Of a stretch of DNA of 64,000 nucleotides, positions 21,301 through 30,644 are shown piece by piece. Made by a program: the position numbers and the translations under genes. Below the pieces are notes generated by a model, which worked only from the letters and a program-made list of their open reading frames with translations, did no database searches and was not told where the DNA came from. The stretch covers positions 18,017,501 through 18,081,500 of the forward strand of contig JABWDB010000002.1 in the NCBI GenBank assembly GCA_019614645.1, written 5' to 3'. How positions within the stretch are numbered: position 1 is the first letter of the stretch; every line of letters starts with the position of its first letter. Source of the stretch: Stratiolaelaps scimitus. Lineage: Eukaryota > Arthropoda > Arachnida > Mesostigmata > Laelapidae.

Positions 21301-23273
21301 TTTATGTGCGACGCCCACACACACAGACACACACACAGGCACACTTTCACTGTTCTGGAATATCTGATAGCAGAACCAGAACTACGATGATGACGGCGAT
21401 TGATCAGTAATTCAGCTGAAGTTGCGGAAAAATAGTCACACTATCCACTAGCTTGGCCACAGGCACAGGGGAGTGCTCACAATTGTACTCACTGTTGGAA
21501 TAAATCCACTATATATGGCTTACTGGATACGCGCTGTTAATTGTAGCCCACCACTTTTCCTCGTGGGTTTTCTCCTCTGTTGCGTATTGGTGTCCGGAAA
21601 ATATCCCTCTAGGTCAGAGGGGCAGGTCAGGAGGAGGAAACACAGAGGCCGGCACAGTATAAACAGCTATGCAAGTAGCGCTAGCAGTCGTCAAAGGCAC
21701 TACTCAATATTGGCGGAGAGTCAGCTCGAGTAAAAGTTTACTTTTACTAGCACCACTATACGCTCTTGGACAAAAACGCCGCTGGTACGGAACAATGCCA
21801 CAGTAGTTCTCCTCCTGCAAACGCTTCGCCGCCTTGGTCCGTTGACCGTCGTTGTCTGCGCGACTTCTTCACTTGACGCTCAACTTCGCTCTGCAGCTTG
21901 CTCCTTTTACGCAATCGGACTACCGCACGAGCTGAACAGCCATCGAGAGAGAGACAGGGACAGCTCGACATTTGCGAGGGTGTTCAGCAGCACGCGAGGG
22001 AGTGCACCGCTCACCGTTGGGGAGAAAGAGCGTCCCGACGGCGTAGCCGCCGGATCACCACGATCGAATCTCACGCAGAATGGTCAGATCGATTATGGGT
22101 GAACAGGGAACAATATATGATGAGCTGTGTGGCGAGTGGGAGAACATGATTCCACCAGACAATGGCGGGCCGTGGCCGGGCAGGAGAGAGGTGGCGGAAA
22201 TAGCGAAAAGGAGAACGAAGCCACTGAGCTATCTACGGCTCGGCACAGCTCTGCACCGCGCTGAGTTAACGAAGTCGTCAAGGGTATCCGATATGCTGAC
22301 CACACGCGAATAAGCAAAGACGCTGCAGCTTATGCGCGGATATGAACATGTCGGTTGAGATGTATCCGTTGGTCGAGAAATGACCAACGTGACGGGTACT
22401 TGAAACAATGAAATTGATGCTCTTTGCATATATGTATATATGTAAGTAATCCTAAGCTATCATCGAACAATTCGGACGCAACTCGCGGTGAGCCTGTTTG
22501 GGTGACACAGCATCGTAACAGTTGTGTTTGTGTATAGTTTGCTAGCCTTGAACTTGATTTGAATAGAGCGGTGTCTGATCAGAACGCACACACGCACTTC
22601 TAGCCACCTCTAGTCTATCTCAACTTCTTCATCATTTTTTCTTTATGTATCGACTCCTGCAGGTTCGAACGGTTAACGTATAATAAGTAATAGTAATACC
22701 TAACAGGGAAGTGCCGAGGCCTCTCACATAGGGGAAACAGCTGAGAGCAAGAGTCAGCGCTCGAGGAAATGACTAACTCAAGGGGGCAGCTGCAGCCAGA
22801 CGTGTGATACGACCCGCAAAATTTCAAACGTTTTTTTACATAATATTTTATTTGCATTTATTACGAATTATTGCGGCGCTTCTTGAGCCTTCGCCCGTAA
22901 CAGCAATACTATCTAAAAGTGCATCGCCGACTCAATCATTTCGGATAGAAACACCGAGTCAGGCGTCCGCGGACTTGTGTTTGGAAGACAACATCCATAT
23001 GGGCAGCTAATATATATATACATATATAGGAAATACTACTGTTAAATAGATTATCCTACGAATATAACAAACTATCCATACGGCATACCCGAGTGCCCCA
23101 AGGTACGGTTTGGAGGCAACTGTACTAAGTTTACACTACAGCACAGGGCGAAATAGCACAGATTCGATTGATTTATCAAATTACAATTCGGCCACGTTAG
23201 TAACATTTAAACTGATAGAAATCTGCAACCCGAGGGAGTATCAAGTACAGCATAACATATAGGTTAACATAAA

Positions 23274-23307
23274 GGTAAAGGTAAAGCTTTATTTGTTTAT
23301 TAAAGGT
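23274..23307 (-). repeat. Dispersed repeat family A, inverted tail copy
   Basis: GGTAAAGCTTTATT followed by TTTATTAAAGG is the reverse complement of the tail of the copy at 4395-4455, with few changes. Only about 34 bases are alignable. Confidence 0.5.
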
Positions 23308-24007
23308 CTTAGCAACAATCAGGTGTAAACAAAATCTCTAACGTTGAGCAGAAAAGAATATTCTACAGGCTACTCTATGACGGAGACCAAATACATGCAC
23401 ATCTGATTTCCGAGCTTCAGTGAGTTTCCCGATGTGAACTGTCATTGACTCATTTATATTACTACTATGTATTCTAAGTACAGATGACGCAGCTCTTACT
23501 CTACCGGGCTCGCCGTTACACATTTGGACCTTGGCAACAGTTGCCAAGAAACAAACTTTGAATGTTTTAGGAATGAGTAATCGATATATGTGTGTCCCAT
23601 CTTTGATCTTTTCCTCTCTGCTCTTTCCTTTTCACCAATCCTATAAACTTATCGCCCTGCCGACGAACTTGCTGTACACTTGGCTTATCTGCCAAATAGG
23701 TTTATAGAAGTTTGTACATTAAATACCTGCCTTGCGGTTTGCATTCGTTGGCGGAACGATAATATACCAAGTGGACGCAGATGAGGTCGTATAGGTTGCT
23801 CAGCTCCCTTGTACACATCTCACCGCCCCCTAACTGAAGAAATACGCTAAGCGATACCGGAAAGGGCGGTGGTGCTGTTGAACATCATCAACAGTCCCAG
23901 AACGGGGTGTGGTCACTGTGTTGACATGCATTAGCATGGCAACAGACCCCCTTCAGAAAAAAAGCATACAGCCGATTTGGCTAAGTAAATCAGTAGAGAT
24001 TAGAAAC

Positions 24008-24042
24008 CTCTCTCTCTAGAGAGAGAGAGAGAGAGAGAGAGA
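24008..24042. repeat. CT/GA microsatellite forming a palindrome
   Basis: Five CT units meet about twelve AG units head-on, so the first 20 bases form a perfect inverted repeat with no loop. It is a simple repeat that can extrude a cruciform. Confidence 0.9.
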
Positions 24043-24845
24043 TGTACTTAACGTACTGTATATTCATTGACTGTAATAATATTAATTGGCGTTTTAACTA
24101 TTTTTATGCTGCTTTCATAAAGTGATTATTGTTTCAATATTTTGCAACGATCCCGTTTACGCCAATGATACAGTAAAGAGTATTTCTGCGAACAACAATT
24201 TCGACAACCGCTCTTATCAATGTACATGAAGCCACTATGCTAAAGCGAAAAGAAGACAAACTCGTTCATTACGAGTAAATCTTTTATTTATGTATCTACG
24301 AAATTTATAAATATCAATGTATTGTATATGATTGTCTTTGCAGTTGTTTTACCTTTAATTGTTCTATTTAACAGTATACATACATATACATATATTGTTA
24401 TTTATTAATATCACACGTCATTTCATTGGGTGAGCGGCCCGGTGTGTTCACGTTGACCAGAACATCAAAAGTCTCGTGATCCTGAAGAAACTATGTACGT
24501 GGGCTACACGTATGCCTGTGTCTGTATGTGTCTCTATATTTGTGGTTGTTGTTGCGTCGATATCGGCGCTGTTACGTTTTACAATTAGATATAAATTTCT
24601 ATCATATATATAGACAGAACTTTGGCCGATCTCGAAGAGGGATTGACGACTTCAGCAATGCTGTTATCGTCGTTGTCGTTAAAATCGTCATCATCCTAAA
24701 TCAACGGGAGAGTATTGTCTCACTCCCGTATCGTCACTATATACGAATTCAGTCACTCTCTGTGCCGAATGCCGAAGTGGCTGATACAGAGTCGATCCTG
24801 TAGGTTAACTCGTGAGGATCTAGTTATACTGGATCGAATTTACTT

Positions 24846-26381
24846 TTAGCTTTGGGTCAGCACGATACTCGGATCGTGCAGTCGATAGAGTATGAGAAAG
24901 ATGGCGCATGTGAACGCCCCACCGGTGAGATCCGCCACCGCTGTCAGTATCGGTATTGCGGCGACATCCGGATCGATTCCCCAACGCCAGAGGCGCAGAA
25001 CCACGTCTCGGGTGGCGAAAAGCATTATCGAGGCGTGAGCGAAGACCGCTGACAAAAACACAGCTGTATAGACAACTGTCATGTTGACCTCCTCGGTGAA
25101 GTACGAGATGATTGGCAGAAAGATGATGTGAGCGACTAGGGGCAGCACAAGCAACACCTGGAACGTGGCGTTTAAACTCGCGAACTTGTGCTTGCTACGC
25201 CGGAGCGGGTTAGATGACCGTATAGCTTGAACAGTTCCATTGTCATCGCCAAGTTTGCTTTCGTTCCGTAAATATGTCGTCATACGGCAGATCAGTATAA
25301 CTAGTAGATTGCCGCAGATGCCGGTTACGGCGGGAACGTAGGCGGGCGCCATGGGAAACTCCTCGGCTGACATATCAAGGATATAGCCAGCACCCAGTGA
25401 GATGCACATTGCGACCATGATCGGCAGCCAGCCGTGCTCGAGATGCTGGCGCACACTTTTGCTTCGAATGCCGAGATAGCCCCATATCGGGCATAGGACC
25501 ACGAAGATAAGCATGAGGCCAAATGGCACGTACAGATGGTCCTTCAGGGCGAACATCCCGGCTGAGATATAGGCGAACAGAGCAAGCGTTGAGATATCGC
25601 CAAGAGATGATGCCAGCGGTGCGGCCACGTTATCCGGATTGATACCGAGCTTACGGCTTGCGACCACTACGCCTGTCATGAGAAGGCCGAGGAAGAGGCA
25701 GGCCAACGAGGCAGTCACAACTGCTGATGAACATACCACAACGACGTTCACCAAGCTCAAGGTTGATGGGTTCTTTATGGCCTGAATGCCCAATGAGAGG
25801 ACGCTAGCCAGGAGAGACACGATCGTCGCCTGGAACTGTGTTAAGAGGAGATCGTCTCGAAGGAAGTCGCGTAGTACCTTCGGGTCGTCCAGCTTTCCAA
25901 GGTTTGATTCTGTACAGAGTCGTGCAGTGACCGTCATCTCGAGATTTCCTTTCAATCCTAGAAGTGTAGGCACAAGTGTAATAAGACACTCAATCATCTT
26001 GAAGTTATTCCATTCTTTGACAGTGTCGAGCAGGATACCTGTACACATCGAGCCAATACCAGCCACCAGGAAAGGGCCTATGACCTGTATCAGCGTAACT
26101 AGCCAGCCCTCATCTCCCAGTTCCTTCTTCTCAGGGTTTGTGGAGTCGCTGTCCTTGGGTCGCACTTCATCACTTGTGCTAGTGATCAAGTTAAGGGTTG
26201 AACTCGATGATGAATCAGATCGCGAGGTTAGCATAATTACTGTGACCTGTTCCACAGATGCTGTCCTAGCAAAGGTCAGGTATCTGCCTAGGCACAAGTG
26301 TTTATAATCGATGACCACATCACTGCACATTGCTGGAAACTTCTCCGTCCAGCTGGAGGAGGATGTGTGGGTGGCCGGCAT
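24846..26381 (-). CDS. SLC41-like divalent-cation transporter, paralogue 5 (intact)
   Basis: Single-exon gene of 511 residues with ATG at 26381 (MPATHTSSSS...). It has the same architecture as paralogues 4 and 6: a variable Ser-rich N-terminus, EGWLVTLIQVIGPFLVAG as first membrane segment, VPTLLGLKGNLEM and INPDNVAAPLASSLGD in repeat 1, VPAVTGICGNLL and GIDPDVAAIP...ADLTGG in repeat 2. It is the most divergent of the three intact copies (for example VLRDFLRDD for VLLTFLRDD) and has the shortest C-terminal tail, ending eight residues after LHDP. All ion-site motifs remain, so Mg2+ or related cation transport is the expected activity. The upstream block is at 26537-26587 and poly(A) signals lie on the minus strand near 24401 and 24283. 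Confidence 0.9.
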   Translation of the reverse strand: MPATHTSSSSWTEKFPAMCSDVVIDYKHLCLGRYLTFARTASVEQVTVIMLTSRSDSSSSSTLNLITSTSDEVRPKDSDSTNPEKKELGDEGWLVTLIQVIGPFLVAGIGSMCTGILLDTVKEWNNFKMIECLITLVPTLLGLKGNLEMTVTARLCTESNLGKLDDPKVLRDFLRDDLLLTQFQATIVSLLASVLSLGIQAIKNPSTLSLVNVVVVCSSAVVTASLACLFLGLLMTGVVVASRKLGINPDNVAAPLASSLGDISTLALFAYISAGMFALKDHLYVPFGLMLIFVVLCPIWGYLGIRSKSVRQHLEHGWLPIMVAMCISLGAGYILDMSAEEFPMAPAYVPAVTGICGNLLVILICRMTTYLRNESKLGDDNGTVQAIRSSNPLRRSKHKFASLNATFQVLLVLPLVAHIIFLPIISYFTEEVNMTVVYTAVFLSAVFAHASIMLFATRDVVLRLWRWGIDPDVAAIPILTAVADLTGGAFTCAIFLILYRLHDPSIVLTQS

Positions 26382-26536
26382 CTTGAGCTAGGGGTTGGCA
26401 GGCGCTAGCTATTGCGAACTTTGTACCTCTGAACTTCGTCGAACACCTCAAGGTCCGGTGAGTGAGCGCAGACTTCGAACTCGCTTCCCGGATGCCACGC
26501 CGGCACCGGTTTTGTGAGTATGCGACAGGCCGCCAG

Positions 26537-26587
26537 TTGAATTCAGCGGAATCACGAGGGGCCAGAAAGACATCGAAGCATCCAACG
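26537..26587 (-). promoter_or_regulatory. Conserved upstream block of paralogue 5
   Basis: It aligns with 21253-21300 and 30571-30618, sharing ACGAGGGG on the plus strand with paralogue 4 and CATCGAAGCAT with paralogue 6. It lies about 156-206 bp upstream of the ATG, the same distance as in the other two genes. A second shared string, CTTCGAACTCGCTTCCC, is found at 26473-26489 and at 30489-30505 upstream of paralogue 6. Confidence 0.5.
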
Positions 26588-26620
26588 CGTTTACACGGCA
26601 CAGATGCAAAGGCAGAAACA

Positions 26621-26642
26621 TACACACACACACACACACACA
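26621..26642. repeat. CA dinucleotide microsatellite
   Basis: Eleven AC/CA units just upstream of the conserved block of paralogue 5. A weaker CA-rich stretch is at the equivalent place upstream of paralogue 4 (about 21316-21340). Confidence 0.9.
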
Positions 26643-28245
26643 GATCAAATATTAAACTCTATCGATCGGTTATGGTGCTCAACTTCCACTGCCGAAGGAA
26701 CTGTGTCCACAGCGCAGAGTGGCAGTGGGATACAAACCGGACAACGCTTGCAATGGCAGTGGCGGCCGAAGTGGGAATGATTGCTGACGACTCTTAAGCT
26801 TTTTGTGTGACGAATGCTTGAGCAAACTTCGACCACGCCTGATCTAACTTCGTGAGCCTTTCCAACCTATTTCTCGACGAGCCTTGTAAGCAACTTGACG
26901 CCTTGACGGAAATATGACGAACGTGTATAGGAAGGTGGGGAGGGGAAAGGAGAGAATGGTTCGGGCTGCTGAGGTCAAGAGAGACTACCAATTAATCGAC
27001 AAATATCGCCGGCGAGTCTGCTGGCTCGACCGGCGATAGCAGAATATTCTACGGCGAGAAGGAGCACATGACACAACAGCCTTTGCAGGCTATCTGCGTT
27101 GTCTGAAATGACCGTGATAGGTGTTAGAAAGCCACAGGCAACACATCAGGCCCAAGGACAGTCAAGGTCTTCTGCCGATCACGGTAAGCAGCGCACCATA
27201 TTTGTCATAAAGGTCTGCCAAATGGCGGCCAGCACGCGCTCAGTACGTGTTCGAAAGTTTGAACATATTAAAGGGTCTCTGCCGCCGCGACAGGACGAAT
27301 ACCGAACGGTAGGCGCACGTCGCCGCGGATGGTTTTGCGTTGCAAGTCTCGTTGTGTAGGTATGTATGTGTGAAAACCACACGGAGAAAATGTGCACTGT
27401 ACACATATATCGAAAGCTTTTCTTTGCCACTGGACGCATTCCCATAGGGTGTCTTTATGATGGGCGGAGTGCCCATCACGTGATCGCATCGACCACACAA
27501 AACGTGCACGCACGCAACGTCTACGACCAGAATGACTTTCTGAATATGCACCTAATGAATCTCTCTAGCCGAATCTCTCTAGCCGAGGTAGCAGAGTGTG
27601 CCGCTGAAATGGTTACAATTTGTATACTAGCTAAACGTGGCATGGAGTGATATTCAGTGATGCTGACTCGTTAAGCGTGTCCTCTCTTGCCGATGTATGA
27701 GGAGATTGTATATAGCGACAATAGGGGGCAACGTATTATACTCACGTATTCGACTGTATATAATATACAGTCAAATTGATTAGAGAGCTGTATCGCCTTG
27801 TCGTCGGCAAGAACAAGAATGAGCCCCTAACGAAGTCAGGGCACCGGGTGAATACCTCTGGAACTTTGTCCGGCGAGAAACTCGGTGCCTTCTATTCGCG
27901 CCTATCTATTACTACTTCGTACGGGAGTCTCCATGTGTCTCCCGAGATTCGTTTCTCCATTTCGTCTCTTCGCCCCCTTTGATTTACTTTCGAAGTGCGG
28001 TAACAATCCGGCACTATCACAGCGAATACCTAAGACGTGAAGCTGTGGTGTCATTTTGAACATTTTATCCGTGAACTTCGCTAAAACAAAAGCATTGGAG
28101 TCTATAATGGACTCCTATAGGCCCCGGAGCTATAATATAATAATATACTACAAGAGGCTGTTTGAAGAAGTTCAGCTTGTTTGACCAGCCGTCCATTGTG
28201 AACACACGTAAGTTACAACGGCAAAGGTCCACTTATGGTCACCTA

Positions 28246-28280
28246 GATTCTTTTAGCCTGACTCTCAGCCAACATCTAAT
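28246..28280 (-). repeat. Dispersed repeat family B, inverted copy
   Basis: The reverse complement reads GTGGACATTAGATGTTGGCT then GAGAGTCAG, matching 57823-57858 (GTGGACGTTAAATGTTGACT then GAGAGTCAGC) and 47979-48015. Confidence 0.5.
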
Positions 28281-28815
28281 GTCCACTGCGTCAGCTCGTG
28301 GATGCGCGCGAGTCTTCTCCTCGCGTTGTCCTATATCTCTCGCTCGTAGAATCATTCTATGGCAGAAGGTTGGCCGAGTCCGTATATTTAAATAGCTCAA
28401 CTGATAAGCGTGACTTGAGATATTATTTTGGTTTCCCTAATCGCAGAGAACGTTCACTATCCAATCTGTAGAATTGCCCTAGACTGAATGAATGAATAAA
28501 CAGCAAATATTTTCATATCAAATAAATACTTTATTATCACCAGTGATAAATATCATCGCAATTAACAGCGTATATACATTTTATCCCCAAGTCCGAGTGG
28601 CACATTCAATGAACCAATAGCTTTGTTCATTCGGGATGTGCACAATCTATGCGCGTATTATTCATTACGAATTGAGATAGTTGACGATCTATACATCTCG
28701 GAAGGGTTGAGCAAACCGCTAATCGATGTCTGTTGACTGTCATTTTAATTAATTATGACACACCAGCATATGTTCTCAACACATTCCGCCAATTTGTTGT
28801 TGTTGATTTTTTAGA

Positions 28816-30402
28816 TTATTCGAGGTGTCGTAGAGGCGTTGAACTGGTAAATCCGTGGGGTACGGTGAGAACTAGTCCATGCTGGTACCACCCCATGACG
28901 CTCGGATCGCGCAGTCGATAGAGTATGACAAAGATGGCGCAGGTGAACGCCCCACCGGTGAGATCGGCTACCGCGGTCAGTATCGGAATCGAGGCAACAT
29001 CCGGATCGATTCCCCAACGCCAGAGCTGTAGAACGGTCTCTCTCGTGAGGAACAACATGATGAGCGCATGGACGAAAACCAGTGCTAGGAACACAGCGAA
29101 ATAGACAACGGTAATGTTGGTGCCCTTGGTAAAGAATGAAATGATTGGCATAAATATTGAGTGAGCCAGGATTGGCAGTACGAGCAGCAGCTGGAACGTG
29201 GCATTCAGATTGCTGAAATTATTGCCACCACGACAGCGGAACGGATTGTCGGCCCGCATCGCTGGCACGGTTCCGTTATCCTTGCCGAGTACACTGTTCT
29301 GCCGTAGGATGGTGGTCATGCGGCAGATCAGTATCACAAGTAGGTTGCCGCAAACGCCGCTCACGACGGGCACGTACGCAGGGGCTGCAGCCAAATCTTG
29401 GGTTGCCGCGTCGAGGATGTAGCCCGCTCCGAGGGATATGCACATGGCGAGCAGTATTGGGAACCAACCGTGCTGCAGATGGGCACGAACATCTGGACTA
29501 CGACAGGCTAGATAACCCCATAGCGGGCATAGAAGCATGAGGACGCACGTGAGCGTGATTGGTATGTAGAGATATTCCTTGACGGCGAACATTGCTAATG
29601 AAATGTAGGCGAACAGAGCAAGGGTTGAGATATCGCCGAGAGACGATGCCAGCGGTGCGGCCACGTTGTCCGGATTGATGCGAAGCTTACGGCTTGCGGC
29701 CACTACGCCGGTCATGAGCAGGCCAAGGAAGAGGCAGGCTACTGCAGCCGTCACAACGGATGATGACACAACGACAACACAGTTGGCCCAGGTGAGATTC
29801 GATGGATCTTTGGCGGCCTGAATGCCGAGGGTGAGAAGGCTGGCCAGCAGTGACACGATCGTAGCCTGGAACTGTGTTAAGAGGAGATCGTCTCGAAGGA
29901 AGGTTAGCAGTACCTTCGGGTCGTCCAGCTTTCCAAGGTTCGAGGCTGTACAAAGTCGAGCAGTGACCGTCATCTCGAGGTTTCCTTTCAGTCCTAGGAG
30001 TGTAGGCACCAGTGTGATGAGGCTGTCAATGCTCGCGAAGTTGTGCCAGCTTCTGACGATATCGAGTAATATGCCTGTACACATCGAGCCCATTCCTGCG
30101 ACGAGGAAGGGTCCAACGATCTGTATCAGGGTCGCTAATCGGCCCTCATTCCCTGGCTGCTGCTTTGAAGAACCTTTCAGATCGCTGCCACTAATTGACA
30201 CTTGGTCAGTGATGGCAGAAACCAAACTCCCAGATGAGCCGGAAGATCCAGCGGTGCCGAAGCCGCATAGCTCTAGTGGCGTTGTGTGACCAAGGCTTTT
30301 GTACTTGCCCTGGCTAAGGGCCTCGCAGTCAATGACTACTTCACACCCCGCTGCGACACTCAGCTCCGACGCCGTCGGCGAATAGGCATTGTTGACGGGC
30401 AT
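28816..30402 (-). CDS. SLC41-like divalent-cation transporter, paralogue 6 (intact)
   Basis: Single-exon gene of 528 residues; ATG at 30402 (MPVNNAYSPTASEL). Both MgtE repeats are complete: VPTLLGLKGNLEM, INPDNVAAPLASSLGD, VPVVSGVCGNLL and GIDPDVASIP...ADLTGG at nearly the same residue numbers as paralogue 4. It is the closest relative of paralogue 4, with a 278-bp stretch identical at every base. The C-terminal tail after the last helix is unlike the other two (GWYQHGLVLTVPHG...), although total length equals paralogue 4. Paralogues 4 and 6 also share a 3' flank string near 28515-28540. A TATA-like sequence is on the minus strand near 30631-30644, upstream of the conserved block. The expected role is Mg2+ or related cation transport across a membrane. 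Confidence 0.9.
   Translation of the reverse strand: MPVNNAYSPTASELSVAAGCEVVIDCEALSQGKYKSLGHTTPLELCGFGTAGSSGSSGSLVSAITDQVSISGSDLKGSSKQQPGNEGRLATLIQIVGPFLVAGMGSMCTGILLDIVRSWHNFASIDSLITLVPTLLGLKGNLEMTVTARLCTASNLGKLDDPKVLLTFLRDDLLLTQFQATIVSLLASLLTLGIQAAKDPSNLTWANCVVVVSSSVVTAAVACLFLGLLMTGVVAASRKLRINPDNVAAPLASSLGDISTLALFAYISLAMFAVKEYLYIPITLTCVLMLLCPLWGYLACRSPDVRAHLQHGWFPILLAMCISLGAGYILDAATQDLAAAPAYVPVVSGVCGNLLVILICRMTTILRQNSVLGKDNGTVPAMRADNPFRCRGGNNFSNLNATFQLLLVLPILAHSIFMPIISFFTKGTNITVVYFAVFLALVFVHALIMLFLTRETVLQLWRWGIDPDVASIPILTAVADLTGGAFTCAIFVILYRLRDPSVMGWYQHGLVLTVPHGFTSSTPLRHLE
29268..29545 (-). repeat. 278-bp tract identical to paralogue 4 (conversion tract, copy 2)
   Basis: Counterpart of 19959-20236. 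The identity ends abruptly on both sides, as expected for gene conversion or a short recombination event between tandem copies. Confidence 0.85.
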
Positions 30403-30570
30403 CTCGAGATGCGCTCAGTGGCCTCCTATTGGTGACGAACTTCGGCTGAATCGCGGAGATGCCCCGAGGATCGTTCAGCTCGCGAAGGCTTCGAACTCGC
30501 TTCCCAGGCGCGGCGCTCGCCTCTGCCATCCAGGAAGCGCCGTCTGTGGGGATACGCGGTCGACGGCGCG

Positions 30571-30618
30571 TCGAACTCAACTTCACAAGGGGGCAGAACG
30601 GCATCGAAGCATACAACG
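30571..30618 (-). promoter_or_regulatory. Conserved upstream block of paralogue 6
   Basis: A 48-bp block about 169-216 bp upstream of the ATG, equal to 21253-21300 at 37 of 48 positions without gaps. The first and third transporter genes therefore share regulatory or leader sequence as well as coding sequence. Confidence 0.5.
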
Positions 30619-30630
30619 TACTTGCGCAAC

Positions 30631-30644
30631 ACAAATATATAAAC
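30631..30644 (-). promoter_or_regulatory. Possible TATA box of paralogue 6
   Basis: The minus strand reads GTTTATATATTTGT just upstream of the conserved block. Position and sequence suit a TATA element, with a start of transcription near 30600-30615. AT-rich simple sequence is common in this window, so chance is possible. Confidence 0.3.

Larger units (their letters stand above)
21301..24845. other. Spacer between paralogues 4 and 5
   Basis: No gene is recognised. A GC-richer stretch at 21780-22330 lies 0.7-1.2 kb upstream of paralogue 4 and may hold its distal promoter or a non-coding exon. An inverted copy of repeat family A sits at 23274-23307. A CT/GA palindrome lies at 24008-24042. Minus-strand AATAAA signals at 24283-24288 and 24401-24406 lie beyond the 3' end of paralogue 5. 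Confidence 0.55.
26588..28815. other. Spacer between paralogues 5 and 6
   Basis: No gene is recognised. A CA microsatellite is at 26621-26642, an inverted repeat-B copy at 28246-28280 and a 14-bp direct duplication (GAATCTCTCTAGCC) at 27557-27584. The 3' flank of paralogue 6, with a minus-strand AATAAA at 28530-28535, is at its upper end. Confidence 0.55.
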
